The notes under the pieces were generated by a model. That model was not told where the DNA came from. It saw only the letters and a program-made list of their open reading frames with translations, and did no database searches. The translations under genes and the position numbers were made by a program. DNA of 64,000 nucleotides from Pseudomonas paraglycinae (GTDB lineage: Bacteria; Pseudomonadota; Gammaproteobacteria; Pseudomonadales; Pseudomonadaceae), in NCBI RefSeq assembly GCF_021601625.1, contig NZ_BQHR01000001.1, forward strand, positions 186,001 through 250,000. The letters run 5' to 3'. Shown piece by piece: positions 27,376 to 38,062 of the stretch. Each line of letters begins with the position of its first letter. Positions within the stretch are counted from its first letter, which is position 1.

Positions 27376-29610
27376 TCAGTACAGATCCACCGGATCGACA
27401 TCCAGCGACCAGCGCACCGCACGGCCGCTTGGCATCTGCTCCAGTACCAGCAGCCAGCTCGCCAGCAATCGGTGCAGCGGCGCCCGGGCCGTGGCCTGCA
27501 ACAGCAGCTGCGCGCGGAAGCGTCCGGCCCGGCGTTCCATCGGCGCTGGCACGGGTCCCAACAGTTCAATGCCGGTCAGGTTCTGTTCGACCAGCAAACG
27601 CTCGGCCTCGCTGCACGCCTCATCAAGAAAGCCTTCGGCCTGCCCCGGCTTGTGCGCTTCGGCGCGCAGCAGGGCGAGGTGGGCGAACGGCGGCAGGCCG
27701 GCGGCGCGGCGTTCGCTCAGGGCCTGCTCGGCGAAGGCGAAGTAACCCTGCTCGGTCAGTTGCACCAGTAAAGGATGGTCTGCGAGGTGGGTCTGGATGA
27801 TCACCTTGCCCGGTTCTTCCGCCCGCCCGGCCCGGCCGGCAACCTGCACGATCAACTGCGCCATGCGCTCGCTGGCGCGGAAGTCACCGGAAAACAATCC
27901 GCCGTCGGCATCGAGGATCGACACCAGCGTCACCCGAGGGAAATGGTGACCCTTGGCCAACATCTGGGTGCCGACCAGAATGCACGGCTGACCTTTCTGG
28001 ATCGTGGCGAACAACTGGTTCATCGCGTCCTTGCGCGACGTGCTGTCCCGGTCGACGCGCAACACCGGATAGTCCGGGAACAGAATCGCCAGCCGTTCCT
28101 CGGCCCGCTCGGTACCGGCGCCCACGGGCCGCAGATCGACCTTGTTGCACTTCGGGCACTGGCGCGGCACGCGCTCGACGTAACCGCAGTGGTGGCAGCG
28201 CAGTTCGCCGTAGCGCTGATGCACGGTCATCCGCGCATCGCAGCGCTGGCATTCGGACATCCAGCCGCAATCGTGGCACAGCAGAGTCGGGGCAAACCCC
28301 CGGCGGTTGAGGAACACCAGCACCTGCTGGCCGGCGGCGAGGGTCTGGCCGATGGCTTGCTGCATCGGCCCGGAAATGCCGCTGTCCAGTGGGCGACTTT
28401 TCACATCGAGGCGCAGGAAACGTGGCTGCTTGGCGCCGCCGGCCCGTTCGTTCAGGCGCAGGAGTCCGTAGCGGCCGGTGTAGGCGTTGTGCAGGCTTTC
28501 CAGGGATGGCGTCGCGGAGCCGAGCACGATCGGGATGTTTTCCTGCCGCGCCCGCACCAGCGCCAGATCCCGCGCGTGATAGCGCAGGCCTTCCTGCTGT
28601 TTATAGGAGCCGTCGTGTTCTTCATCGATGATGATCAGCCCCGGATTTTTCATCGGGGTGAACAGCGCCGAGCGGGTGCCGATAATAATGTCGGCCTCGC
28701 CGTCACGGGCGGCGAGCCAGGCGTCCAGACGATCACGGTCGTTGACCGCCGAGTGCAGCAGGGCGATGCGTGCATTGAAGCGTTGTTCGAAACGGGCGAG
28801 GGTCTGCGGGCCGAGGTTGATCTCCGGAATCAGCACCAGCGCCTGCTTGCCGGCCTCGAGGGTTTCGCGGATCAGCTGCAAATAGACTTCGGTCTTGCCG
28901 CTGCCGGTGACCCCGGCGAGCAGGAACGCGTGATAACTGTCGAACCCGGCGCGGATCGCCTCGTACGCGGCGCGCTGCTCGCTGTTGAGCGGCAGTTCGG
29001 GCTGGGCCAGCCAGTGTTCATGGCGCGCGCCGGGGGCGTGGCGGCGCACTTCGACTTGCACCAGATCCTTGGCCAGCAGCAAATCGAGGCTGTCCTTGCT
29101 CAGCATCAGTTTGCTCAGCAACTGATGGGCGACGCCGTGAGGATGCTGGGCCAGCGTCGCCAGGGCTTCGCGCTGGCGCGGGGCGCGAGCGATGCGCGGG
29201 TCATCGAGGCTGGCGCCGGGAGCGGCGGACCAGAAGCGTTCCTGCCGAACCTCGGCCAGTTCGCCCTGACGCAACAGCACCGGCAGCGCCCAGCTCAGCG
29301 TGTCGCCGAGGCTGTGCTGATAATACTGAGCCGTCCACAGGCATAGCTTGAACAGCGCCGGCGGTAGCGGAGCGGTGGCGTCGAGCAGGGCCAGCGCCGG
29401 TTTGAGCTTTTCCACCGGCACTTCGCTGGTGTCAGTGACTTCCACCAGAATCCCGATCATCTCCCGTCTGCCGAAAGGCACCCGCAGGCGCATGCCCGGT
29501 TGCAACTGCGAACGCAGCACACCGGCCGGGGCACGATAGTCGAACAGGCGGCGCAGGGGCGAAGGCAGGGCGAGGCGCAGAATGGCGTCGGGCACGCGGA
29601 GGATTCTCAT
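27376..29610 (-). CDS. priA: Primosomal protein N' (replication restart helicase PriA)
   Basis: 744 residues. Superfamily-2 3'-5' helicase that reloads the replisome at stalled forks. N-terminal 3'-OH-binding domain ([11 protein letters not shown]), Walker [10 protein letters not shown] (about 232), DEEH box in [10 protein letters not shown] (about 326), and eight zinc-binding cysteines in the insert starting [17 protein letters not shown] and ending RQCPKCNK (about 440-490). Motifs [17 protein letters not shown] and QVAGRAGR are present. Complete. Confidence 0.97.
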   Translation of the reverse strand: MRILRVPDAILRLALPSPLRRLFDYRAPAGVLRSQLQPGMRLRVPFGRREMIGILVEVTDTSEVPVEKLKPALALLDATAPLPPALFKLCLWTAQYYQHSLGDTLSWALPVLLRQGELAEVRQERFWSAAPGASLDDPRIARAPRQREALATLAQHPHGVAHQLLSKLMLSKDSLDLLLAKDLVQVEVRRHAPGARHEHWLAQPELPLNSEQRAAYEAIRAGFDSYHAFLLAGVTGSGKTEVYLQLIRETLEAGKQALVLIPEINLGPQTLARFEQRFNARIALLHSAVNDRDRLDAWLAARDGEADIIIGTRSALFTPMKNPGLIIIDEEHDGSYKQQEGLRYHARDLALVRARQENIPIVLGSATPSLESLHNAYTGRYGLLRLNERAGGAKQPRFLRLDVKSRPLDSGISGPMQQAIGQTLAAGQQVLVFLNRRGFAPTLLCHDCGWMSECQRCDARMTVHQRYGELRCHHCGYVERVPRQCPKCNKVDLRPVGAGTERAEERLAILFPDYPVLRVDRDSTSRKDAMNQLFATIQKGQPCILVGTQMLAKGHHFPRVTLVSILDADGGLFSGDFRASERMAQLIVQVAGRAGRAEEPGKVIIQTHLADHPLLVQLTEQGYFAFAEQALSERRAAGLPPFAHLALLRAEAHKPGQAEGFLDEACSEAERLLVEQNLTGIELLGPVPAPMERRAGRFRAQLLLQATARAPLHRLLASWLLVLEQMPSGRAVRWSLDVDPVDLY

Positions 29611-29666
29611 AGGCGGGGCGGTGGAGAAGGCCGGGAGCCTAGCAGACGGTCGGTCTCAGTGACAGC

Positions 29667-29694
29667 TTGCGTGATCGGGATTGTCTGGTAGAAT
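29667..29694 (+). promoter_or_regulatory. Sigma-70 promoter of rpmE
   Basis: TTGCGT, 16 bases, TAGAAT, 69 bases before the rpmE start, in the divergent space between priA and rpmE. Confidence 0.5.
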
Positions 29695-29763
29695 CCGCGG
29701 CCTAATTACGTGCGGTATTCAACAATCGTGTTGGATGGCGGCACGCCAGCTGAGGAAAACACC

Positions 29764-29982
29764 ATGAAAGCCGATATCCACCCGAATTACCCAGAAGTTG
29801 CAGTAACTTGCAGCTGCGGCAACAAGTTCGAAACCCGTTCGACCTTCGGCAAAGCCCTGTCGATCGACGTTTGCAACGAGTGCCACCCGTTCTACACCGG
29901 TAAGCAGAAGACTCTGGACACCGGTGGTCGCGTTCAGAAGTTCGCCGACCGTTTCGGTGCTTTCGGCGCGAAAAAGGCCTAA
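29764..29982 (+). CDS. rpmE: 50S ribosomal protein L31 (zinc-binding form)
   Basis: 72 residues from the ATG at 29764, with GAGGA in front. Zinc-ribbon cysteines C16, C18, C37 and C40 are all present, so this is the C+ form that needs zinc. L31 bridges the two ribosomal subunits. The usual terminator follows, but it lies within the coding start of the next gene. Confidence 0.96.
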   Translation: MKADIHPNYPEVAVTCSCGNKFETRSTFGKALSIDVCNECHPFYTGKQKTLDTGGRVQKFADRFGAFGAKKA

Positions 29983-30023
29983 GGCCCTTCATTCTGGAAA
30001 ACCTCAGCGGCTTTTCCGGTCTG

Positions 30024-30806
30024 ATGAAAAAGGCGTCCCTTGCGGGCGCCTTTTTTGTGTCCGCGATTTGGCTCTCCTCCGTTCAGGCCTTCTGCCCGGC
30101 GCCGACCGGTCTGGACAGCGCCACGGTTCAGCGGGTGGTCGACGGCGACACCCTGCGCCTGATCGACGGGCGCAATGTGCGGATGATCGGCCTCAATACG
30201 CCCGAACTCGGCAAGCAGGGCCGCAGCGACGAGCCGTTTGCAGTGGCCGCGCGCAAGCGCCTCGAAGCCCTGGTCGCCGAGAGCGACGGGCGGGTAGGCC
30301 TGCGACTCGGCGTCGAGTCCAGGGACCGTTACGGGCGAACACTGGCCCATGTTTTCAGCGCCAGGGGTGAGAATCTCGAAGCGCAGATGCTCGCCGATGG
30401 CCTCGGTTTCCAGGTTTCGGTAGCGCCAAATGTAGATCTGGTCGATTGTCAGCAAGCCGCTGAACGCCGCGCGCGACAGGCCGGGCTTGGCCTGTGGAAA
30501 CGCTCACCTGTACTGAAAGCGGAGCAGATCGAGCGCTCGGGTTTCGCGCTGGTCAGCGGGCGTGTGAGCAAGGTTCAACGCAATCGCGGCGGAATCTGGA
30601 TCGAGTTGCAGGACAAGCTTGTACTGCGCGTTGCACCCAATCTGCTGCATCGCTTCGATGGCGCCTCTCTGCAGGCATTGAAGGGCAAGCAGATCGAGGC
30701 TCGTGGCTGGGTGGTCGACCGTTCCCGGCGCGGTGGACTGAAATCAGGTCAGGCGCGCTGGTTGCTGCCGCTGACCGATCCTTCGATGCTCCAGCCGTCC
30801 CGCTGA
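30024..30806 (+). CDS. Secreted thermonuclease-family (SNase-like) protein
   Basis: 260 residues. Signal peptide MKKASLAGAFFVSAIWLSS with cleavage after VQA, then a staphylococcal-nuclease domain: VVDGDTLRLIDGRNVRMIGL, the catalytic Arg/Glu pair in VRMIGLNTPELG and the second Arg in SRDRYGRTLAHVF. A C-terminal roughly 90-residue extension (FALVSGRVSKVQRNRGGIWIE onwards) looks like an OB-type beta domain. Probable calcium-dependent extracytoplasmic nuclease. Its 5' codons contain the rpmE terminator hairpin, which may limit read-through expression. Confidence 0.9.
   Translation: MKKASLAGAFFVSAIWLSSVQAFCPAPTGLDSATVQRVVDGDTLRLIDGRNVRMIGLNTPELGKQGRSDEPFAVAARKRLEALVAESDGRVGLRLGVESRDRYGRTLAHVFSARGENLEAQMLADGLGFQVSVAPNVDLVDCQQAAERRARQAGLGLWKRSPVLKAEQIERSGFALVSGRVSKVQRNRGGIWIELQDKLVLRVAPNLLHRFDGASLQALKGKQIEARGWVVDRSRRGGLKSGQARWLLPLTDPSMLQPSR
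30030..30056 (+). terminator. Intrinsic terminator of rpmE, inside the thermonuclease signal-peptide codons
   Basis: AAGGCGTCC / GGGCGCCTT form a 9-bp stem (one G-U pair) with a 5-base loop, followed by a six-T run. It begins 48 bases after the rpmE stop and covers codons 3-11 of the downstream gene. Confidence 0.7.
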
Positions 30807-30921
30807 ATAAAAAAGTTGTAGACATTTTTTCTATCGATTGTGAACAGTCTAACCCTTGTGCGCCGTGGCTCTTGGCCCAAAGTCGTAGGGCAGGGCGCTT
30901 GACAGGGGTGACCGGGCAGTC

Positions 30922-30950
30922 TTGTGGGGACTTTGCGAGGCGCGTATCCT
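30922..30950 (+). promoter_or_regulatory. Probable promoter of the malic enzyme gene
   Basis: TTGTGG, 17 bases, TATCCT, 41 bases before the start codon. A TTGACA at 30899-30904 lacks a partner at normal spacing. Moderate support. Confidence 0.4.
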
Positions 30951-30991
30951 CGCTGACCAGTCTGTCCAACAGTAAAAAGCGGAATGCCAAA

Positions 30992-32260
30992 ATGTCTGAT
31001 CTGAAAACTGCCGCTCTCGAATATCATGCCAATCCTCGTCCAGGAAAGCTGAGTGTCGAGCTCACCAAGGCCACTGCTACCGCCCGCGACCTGTCGCTGG
31101 CCTACAGCCCCGGCGTAGCTGAACCAGTGCGCGAGATCGCCCGCGATCCTGAACTGGCCTACAAGTACACCGGCAAGGGCAACCTGGTTGCAGTCATTTC
31201 CGATGGCACCGCGATTCTGGGCCTGGGTAACCTCGGCCCACTGGCTTCCAAGCCAGTGATGGAAGGTAAAGGCGTGCTGTTCAAGCGCTTCGCCGGCATC
31301 GACGTCTTCGACATCGAAGTCGACTCCGAAAGCCCGCAAGCCTTCATCGACACCGTAAAACGCATTTCCATCACCTTCGGTGGCATCAACCTGGAAGACA
31401 TCAAGGCGCCTGAGTGCTTTGAGATCGAGCGCGCTCTGATCGAGCAGTGCGACATTCCGGTATTCCACGATGACCAGCACGGCACCGCGATCGTGACCGC
31501 TGCGGGCATGATCAACGCCCTGGAAATCGCTGGCAAAACCCTTGCCGACGCCAAGATCGTCTGCCTGGGCGCTGGCGCAGCCGCCATCTCCTGCATGAAA
31601 TTGCTGGTGAGCATGGGCGCCAAGGTCGAGAACATCTTCATGGTTGACCGTACTGGCGTGATCCACGCTGGCCGTGACGACCTGAACCAGTACAAGGCTG
31701 TGTTCGCTCACCCTACCGAGAAACGCACCCTGGACGACGCCATCGAAGGCGCTGACGTATTCGTCGGCCTGTCGGGTCCGAACCTGCTGAGCGCCGAGCA
31801 ACTCAAGCGCATGGCGGCCAACCCGATCGTCTTCGCATGCTCCAACCCGGATCCGGAAATCTCCCCGGAACTGGCTCACGCCACCCGTAACGACGTGATC
31901 ATGGCCACCGGCCGTTCGGACTACCCGAACCAGGTCAACAACGTACTGGGCTTCCCGTTCATCTTCCGTGGTGCCCTGGACGTTCGCGCCAAGCGCATCA
32001 ACGAAGAAATGAAGATCGCTGCCGCCAACGCCCTGCGCGAACTGGCCAAGCTGCCGGTTCCTCAGGAAGTCTGCGACGCCTACGGCGGTATCTCCCTGGA
32101 ATTCGGCCGTGAGTACATCATTCCGAAGCCAATGGACAAGCGCCTGATCACCGTGATCTCCGACGCCGTGGCCAAGGCCGCGATCGAGACCGGTGTGGCG
32201 ACCCTGCCGTATCCGAAGAACTACCCGCTGAAAAGCGTGGATGACGTGTTCAACGGCTAA
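30992..32260 (+). CDS. NADP-type malic enzyme, short form
   Basis: 422 residues from the ATG at 30992 (MSDLKTAALEYHANPRPGKL); the frame stays open upstream through the intergenic space, but the family begins here. Oxidatively decarboxylates malate to pyruvate, yielding NAD(P)H. N-terminal YSPGVAEPVREI, metal-binding DDQHGTAIVTAAG, and the nucleotide fold IVCLGAGAAAISCMKLL. It lacks the C-terminal phosphotransacetylase-like domain of MaeB, so it is the single-domain type. A terminator and MITE copy 3 follow. Confidence 0.94.
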   Translation: MSDLKTAALEYHANPRPGKLSVELTKATATARDLSLAYSPGVAEPVREIARDPELAYKYTGKGNLVAVISDGTAILGLGNLGPLASKPVMEGKGVLFKRFAGIDVFDIEVDSESPQAFIDTVKRISITFGGINLEDIKAPECFEIERALIEQCDIPVFHDDQHGTAIVTAAGMINALEIAGKTLADAKIVCLGAGAAAISCMKLLVSMGAKVENIFMVDRTGVIHAGRDDLNQYKAVFAHPTEKRTLDDAIEGADVFVGLSGPNLLSAEQLKRMAANPIVFACSNPDPEISPELAHATRNDVIMATGRSDYPNQVNNVLGFPFIFRGALDVRAKRINEEMKIAAANALRELAKLPVPQEVCDAYGGISLEFGREYIIPKPMDKRLITVISDAVAKAAIETGVATLPYPKNYPLKSVDDVFNG

Positions 32261-32283
32261 GCCGTTGTAGCGCTTCATGAAGA

Positions 32284-32311
32284 GCCCCGCTTTTTAAGCG
32301 GGGTTTTTTTT
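32284..32311 (+). terminator. Intrinsic terminator of the malic enzyme gene
   Basis: CCCCGCTT-TTT-AAGCGGGG stem and eight T residues, 24 bases after the stop. Confidence 0.92.
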
Positions 32312-32344
32312 GTCCGTGAAAATGCGTTCCAGCTTGAAGGGCGG

Positions 32345-32520
32345 CCCTCACCCTAACCCTCTCCCAGGGGGAGAGGGGACCGAATGGGGGATATTGATGA
32401 GTTACGCCGACGTGAAGGCCTTGCTGTGAATCCATAATCGACTCGGTTATTCAGGTCGACGTACAGCGCCAGACACATCGGTCAGTCCCCTCTCCCCCTG
32501 GGAGAGGGCTAGGGTGAGGG
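32345..32520. repeat. MITE-like dispersed repeat, copy 3
   Basis: Left CCCTCACCCTAACCCTCTCC and right GGAGAGGGCTAGGGTGAGGG are inverted ends, extended by GGC/GCC outside. The interior holds GAGTTACGCCGACGTGA (as copy 1) and TGAATCCATAATCGA plus TTCAGGTCGACGT (as copy 2). It lies between the convergent malic enzyme and ponA genes, 34 bases after a terminator. Confidence 0.8.
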
Positions 32521-32562
32521 CGGCCTTTGATGTGAAACGCCATTCTCGGTACGACAGAAAAC

Positions 32563-32599
32563 AAAAAGCCCCGCACTTCTCACGAAGGTGGGGCTTTTT
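32563..32599 (-). terminator. Intrinsic terminator of ponA
   Basis: AAAAAGCCCC...GGGGCTTTTT, symmetric so active in either direction, starting 13 bases past the ponA stop. Confidence 0.88.
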
Positions 32600-32611
32600 G
32601 GCAGTTGAGGA

Positions 32612-35059
32612 TCAGAACAGATCGATCGGCGCCTGTTCATCCGCCGGCAGCGGACTGCCCGGAACTGTGCCGTTGCCGATCTCATTGACCGACGGTGGCG
32701 TGTCCTCAGCCTTGAAAAGCTCGAAGTACGCGCCTGGTGTGCTCGGCGATGCCGCACGACCGCTGACCGGATCGACCCGCAGGCTGAGGATGCCTTCCGG
32801 CTCCGGCTGGACGTGCGGCGGCTTGTCCTTGAGCGCGGCGGCCATGTAGTTCATCCAGATCGGCAGTGCCACGGTGCCGCCGAACTCTCGGCGACCGAGG
32901 CTTTCCGGCTGGTCGAAACCGGTCCACACGGTGGTCACGTAGTCGGCGTTGTAGCCGGAGAACCACGCGTCCTTGGATTCGTTGGTGGTACCGGTCTTGC
33001 CGGCGATGTCGCTGCGGCCCAGGGCCAGTGCGCGACGGCCGGTGCCGAGCTTGATCACGTCCTGCAGCATGCTGTTGAGGATGTAAGTAGTACGGCCATC
33101 GACGATACGCTCGGCGACTGCTGGAGCTTGCGGCACAGCCGCGCTGCCCGGCGCTTCACCCGGAACCGGCGCGGCATTGACGGTAAACGATTCGGTAGCG
33201 GGTGCCGCGATGCCATCGGTGGCCGCGCCGCCCTGCGGTACGGTCGGCGGGTTGGCGACGAACAGCGTATCGCCGTTGCGGCTTTCGATCTTGTCGATGA
33301 TGTACGGGGTGATCTTGTAGCCGCCGTTGGCGAAGGTGCTCCAGCCGGTGGCGATTTCCATCGGCGTCAGGGTCGCGGTGCCCAGCGCCAGGGACAGGTT
33401 TGGCGGCAGGTCCTGCTTGTTGAAGCCGAAACGGGTGATGTAGTCGATGGTCTTGCCTACGCCCATCGCCTGCAGCAGGCGGATCGACACCAGGTTGCGC
33501 GACTTGTACAGCGCCTCACGCAGACGGATCGGGCCGAGGAAGGTGTTGGTGTCGTTCTTCGGACGCCAGACCTTGTCCAGGTACTCGTCGACGAACACGA
33601 TCGGCGCGTCGTTGACCAGGCTGGCGGCGGTGTAGCCGTTATCCAGCGCGGCGCTGTAGACGAACGGCTTGAAGCTCGAGCCCGGCTGACGCTTGGCCTG
33701 CATCGCGCGGTTGTAGTTGCTCTGCTCGAAGGCGAAACCGCCGACCAGCGAACGGATCGCGCCGTTCTGCGGGTCCAGCGACACCAGCGCGCCTTGCGCC
33801 TGCGGAATCTGGCTGAATTTCAGCGAATTGTTCGGCTGGCGCTGCACGCGAATCAGGTCGCCGATCTGTGCCACATCCGACGGCTGACGCGGGTTGGCAC
33901 CCATGCTGTTGGTATTGAGGAACGGACGGGCCCATTTCATGGTGTCCCACGCCACGTGCTCTTCGCCCGTGCGGGTCAGCACTTGCAGGCCGTTCTTGTC
34001 GACCTGGGTGACGATGGCCGGTTCGAGGCTGCTGATGGTGCGTTGCTTGGTCAGTTCGGTGGCCCAGGCTTCGCGGGTCTTGCCCGGCAGGCGCGATTCA
34101 GGACCACGGTAGCCGTGACGCTGGTCGTAGGTCATCAGGCCTTCGTGCAGCGCGGTGTTGGCCATTTCCTGGAGATTGCTCGGGACCGTGGTGGTAACGC
34201 GGAAACCTTCGGTATAGGCGTCGCTGCCGTAGCGACCGACCATTTCGGCACGGGCCATTTCGGCGATGTACGGCGCGTTCACTTCCGGGGTCGGCACGTG
34301 ATAGCTGGCGTTCAGCGGCTCGTTGATCGCGGCGGTGTAGTCGGCTTCGGTGATCTTGCCGAGCTTGTACATACGCCCGAGGATCCAGTCGCGACGCTCC
34401 TTGCTGCGCGCCGGGTTGGCCAGCGGGTTGAAGCGCGACGGGGCTTTCGGCAGGCCGGCGATCATCGCCATCTGCGCCAGGCTGACCTCGCGGATCGACT
34501 TGCCGTAATACACCTGCGCCGCCGCCTCGATGCCGTAGGCGCGGTTGCCCAGATAGATCTTGTTCACGTACAGCTCAAGGATCTCGTCCTTGGTCAATTG
34601 CCGCTCGATCTGCAGGGCCAGCAAGATTTCCGTGGTCTTGCGCGAGAAGCTGCGTTCGCTGGTCAGGAAGAAGTTCTTCGCCACCTGCATGGTGATGGTG
34701 CTGCCGCCGGACTGGATGTGCCCGCTCTTGACCAGTTGGGTCGCGGCGCGCATCAGGCTGCTTGGATCGACGCCGTAGTGGTTGGCGAAGTTGTCGTCTT
34801 CAGCACTTAGTAACGCATTGATGAAATTGGGGGGAATGTCGGCGAAACGGATCGGTGTGCGGCGCATTTCGCCAAATTCTGCGATCAACTTGTTGTCGCT
34901 GCTGTAGACCCGGAGCGGAATCTGCAACTGAATGCTTCTCAGCGCCTCCACAGATGGCAAACCCGGACTAAGGTAAAGAAACGCGCCGCTGAGACCTAAA
35001 AGCAGTCCGCAGAAAACGGCGACGATGGACCAACCGAAAAATTTCAGCAGACGAATCAA
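32612..35059 (-). CDS. ponA: Penicillin-binding protein 1A (TTG start)
   Basis: 815 residues from the TTG at 35059 (read as MIRLLKFFGW), which puts the membrane helix at the N-terminus as in other pseudomonads; the 65 codons upstream run into the promoter area. Bifunctional enzyme that polymerises and cross-links peptidoglycan. Glycosyltransferase 51 domain with SAEDDNF (about 85), an OB-like insert, and the transpeptidase with SxxK in GSSFKPF (about 457), SRN, and KTG in AGKTGTT (about 683). It diverges from pilM, a neighbourhood conserved with type IV pilus genes. Confidence 0.94.
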   Translation of the reverse strand: MIRLLKFFGWSIVAVFCGLLLGLSGAFLYLSPGLPSVEALRSIQLQIPLRVYSSDNKLIAEFGEMRRTPIRFADIPPNFINALLSAEDDNFANHYGVDPSSLMRAATQLVKSGHIQSGGSTITMQVAKNFFLTSERSFSRKTTEILLALQIERQLTKDEILELYVNKIYLGNRAYGIEAAAQVYYGKSIREVSLAQMAMIAGLPKAPSRFNPLANPARSKERRDWILGRMYKLGKITEADYTAAINEPLNASYHVPTPEVNAPYIAEMARAEMVGRYGSDAYTEGFRVTTTVPSNLQEMANTALHEGLMTYDQRHGYRGPESRLPGKTREAWATELTKQRTISSLEPAIVTQVDKNGLQVLTRTGEEHVAWDTMKWARPFLNTNSMGANPRQPSDVAQIGDLIRVQRQPNNSLKFSQIPQAQGALVSLDPQNGAIRSLVGGFAFEQSNYNRAMQAKRQPGSSFKPFVYSAALDNGYTAASLVNDAPIVFVDEYLDKVWRPKNDTNTFLGPIRLREALYKSRNLVSIRLLQAMGVGKTIDYITRFGFNKQDLPPNLSLALGTATLTPMEIATGWSTFANGGYKITPYIIDKIESRNGDTLFVANPPTVPQGGAATDGIAAPATESFTVNAAPVPGEAPGSAAVPQAPAVAERIVDGRTTYILNSMLQDVIKLGTGRRALALGRSDIAGKTGTTNESKDAWFSGYNADYVTTVWTGFDQPESLGRREFGGTVALPIWMNYMAAALKDKPPHVQPEPEGILSLRVDPVSGRAASPSTPGAYFELFKAEDTPPSVNEIGNGTVPGSPLPADEQAPIDLF

Positions 35060-35162
35060 GGCTTTTGGACATCCACGGCAAAGAATGAATTGGGCGACAG
35101 GGTCCCGGCTAACACACAGAACGACCCGCGCCGGCAGTAAAAAGCGGAAAAAAACGCTGGGC

Positions 35163-35168
35163 ATTATA
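35163..35168 (-). promoter_or_regulatory. Consensus -10 box upstream of ponA
   Basis: Minus strand TATAAT, preceded by GTGCT, 104 bases before the ponA TTG. No good -35 at normal distance is seen. A TTGACA lies 34 bases upstream of the box, which is too far. The 217-base ponA-pilM space also carries pilM transcription; no clear pilM promoter was found. Confidence 0.4.
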
Positions 35169-35249
35169 AGCACTTTTCCGCTGGGGGCGTCATTTGCGCT
35201 TCTGTCAAGACGGGGCGAGGGAACGCAATGCGCATTACAGAGTCCGTAA

Positions 35250-36340
<1,091 letters not shown>

Positions 36341-36341
<1 letters not shown>

Positions 36342-36907
36342 TGGCGCGGATCAACCTTTTACCCTGGCGCGAGGAGCGCCGCGAAGAACGGCGCAAACGC
36401 TTCCTGCTGGCCTTGACCGGCGTGGTGGTCGGTTCGGTGGGGGCGGTGCTCATTGCCGATCAGATCATCAGCGCCGCCATCGCGCGGCAGGTCGCGCGCA
36501 ATGACTACATCGGCAAGCAGATCGCCGTGGTCGACGAACGGATCAAGCAGATCAGCGAGCTCAAGGCCCATCGTCAGCAACTGGTAGAGCGCATGCGCAT
36601 CATCCAGGACTTGCAGGGCAACCGGCAGATCAGCGGGCGGATCTTCGATCAGCTGGCGCGCACCTTGCCCGACGGGGTGTATTTCACCGACGTGAAAATG
36701 GTCGGCAATACCCTGTCGATCAGCGGCGCGGCGGAGTCGAACAATCGGGTGTCCGACCTGATGCGCAACCTTGATGCCTCCGACTGGTTCGATGCGCCCA
36801 ACCTCAATGAAGTGAAAGCCACCACCGCTGGCCAGGTGGATCAGGCCAACGTCTTCCAGCTGACCGTTCGCCAGACTCGACCCCGGATCGAGGAGGACGA
36901 CCAATGA
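36341..36907 (+). CDS. pilN: Type IV pilus alignment protein PilN
   Basis: 188 residues. The cytoplasmic N-terminal motif ARINLLPWREERREER docks in PilM; a membrane helix spans about 23-45, then a periplasmic coiled coil and ferredoxin-like domain. It pairs with PilO. The start shares one base with the pilM stop (TGATG), so translation is coupled. Confidence 0.95.
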
Positions 36908-37527
36908 AGCCGTCCGAGTGGCTGGACAGCCTGCGCAATGTCGATTTCAACGACCTGGACACCAGCAACATCGGCTCCTGGCCGCCAGTGGTCAAAACCC
37001 TGGCCGGCGGGCTGTTGATGGTGCTGGTCCTGGCGCTTGGCTATAACTTTTTCATCAGTGACCTGGAGAACCAGCTCGAGCTCAAGCGTGAGGAGGAGGT
37101 CACCCTCAAGGAGCAATTCGCGAGCAAGGCGCGCATGGCGGCCAATCTGGAGCTGTACACCCAGCAGATGAAGGAGATGGAAAACTCGTTCGGTGTGCTG
37201 TTGCGGCAATTGCCCAGTGACACCGAAGTGCCGGGGTTGCTGGAAGACATCACCCGCACCGGGCTGGGCAGTGGTCTTGAATTCGAAGAGATCAAACTGC
37301 TGCCGGAGGTTACCCAGCAGTTCTACATCGAGCTGCCCATCCAGATCACTGTGACCGGCGCCTATCACGACCTTGCGACTTTCGTCAGCGGCGTGGCCGG
37401 GCTGCCCCGCATCGTCACCCTGCACGATTTCGAGCTGGCGCCAGCCAATCCTGAAGGTGGGCCGAAGCTGCGCATGAGCATCCTCGCCAAGACCTACCGC
37501 TATAACGACAAGGGGCTGCAGAAATGA
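36904..37527 (+). CDS. pilO: Type IV pilus alignment protein PilO
   Basis: 207 residues: short cytoplasmic part, membrane helix about 34-52 (LLMVLVLALGYNFFI), coiled coil (LENQLELKREEEVTLKEQF) and a periplasmic ferredoxin-like fold. Forms heterodimers with PilN in the alignment subcomplex between the motor and the secretin. The start overlaps the pilN stop (ATGA). Confidence 0.95.
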   Translation: MKPSEWLDSLRNVDFNDLDTSNIGSWPPVVKTLAGGLLMVLVLALGYNFFISDLENQLELKREEEVTLKEQFASKARMAANLELYTQQMKEMENSFGVLLRQLPSDTEVPGLLEDITRTGLGSGLEFEEIKLLPEVTQQFYIELPIQITVTGAYHDLATFVSGVAGLPRIVTLHDFELAPANPEGGPKLRMSILAKTYRYNDKGLQK

Positions 37528-38048
37528 GCCCGATCCGTTTTATCGCCTTGTCGGCATTGTTATTGATGCTCGGTGGCTGTGGCGGCGATGACTTCAGTGA
37601 CCTCGACGCCTACATGAATGAAGTGCGCCTGCGTCCGCCGGGCAAGATCGAGCCGACCCCGACCTTCCGCTCCTACCCGACATTCACCTACAGCGCCGCC
37701 AACCTGCGCAGTCCGTTTTCGCGTCAGCTACGGGTCGATCTGGCCGGGCAGAAACACGGCTCGCGGGACGTGAAACCTGATCCCAACCGGGTCAAGCAAT
37801 ACCTCGAAGGTTTCAACATCGAGCAGTTCGAAATGGTCGGCACGATTGCCAACGCCTCCGGTTCCTTCGCTTTGCTGCGGGGGGCGGGCGGGGTTCATCG
37901 GCTAAAGGTCGGCGATTACCTGGGGCGCAACGACGGGCGGATCGTTGCGATCAGCGCTTCACAGGTCGAGGTGGTGGAAATCGTTCCGGATGGCCAGGGC
38001 GCCTGGCTTGAGCGGCCGCGCACCATTCCTTTGAAAGAGCACTCATAA
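37524..38048 (+). CDS. pilP: Type IV pilus lipoprotein PilP
   Basis: 174 residues. Lipoprotein signal with lipobox LGGC (FIALSALLLMLGGC), a disordered Pro-rich segment that contacts PilNO, and a C-terminal beta domain (FEMVGTIANASGSFALLRG, LKVGDYLGRNDGRI) that binds the PilQ secretin. It overlaps pilO by four bases. Confidence 0.95.
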   Translation: MSPIRFIALSALLLMLGGCGGDDFSDLDAYMNEVRLRPPGKIEPTPTFRSYPTFTYSAANLRSPFSRQLRVDLAGQKHGSRDVKPDPNRVKQYLEGFNIEQFEMVGTIANASGSFALLRGAGGVHRLKVGDYLGRNDGRIVAISASQVEVVEIVPDGQGAWLERPRTIPLKEHS

Positions 38049-38062
38049 GTGGAAGTCGAATA

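Noticed and set aside
27234-27569. N-terminal extension of argS by 112 residues
   Set aside because: It covers the argS promoter and the priA 3' end; family members begin at [13 protein letters not shown].
30494-30991. Long N-terminal extension of the malic enzyme
   Set aside because: The open frame overlaps the nuclease gene in another frame and the malic enzyme promoter; homologs start at MSDLKTAALEYHANP.
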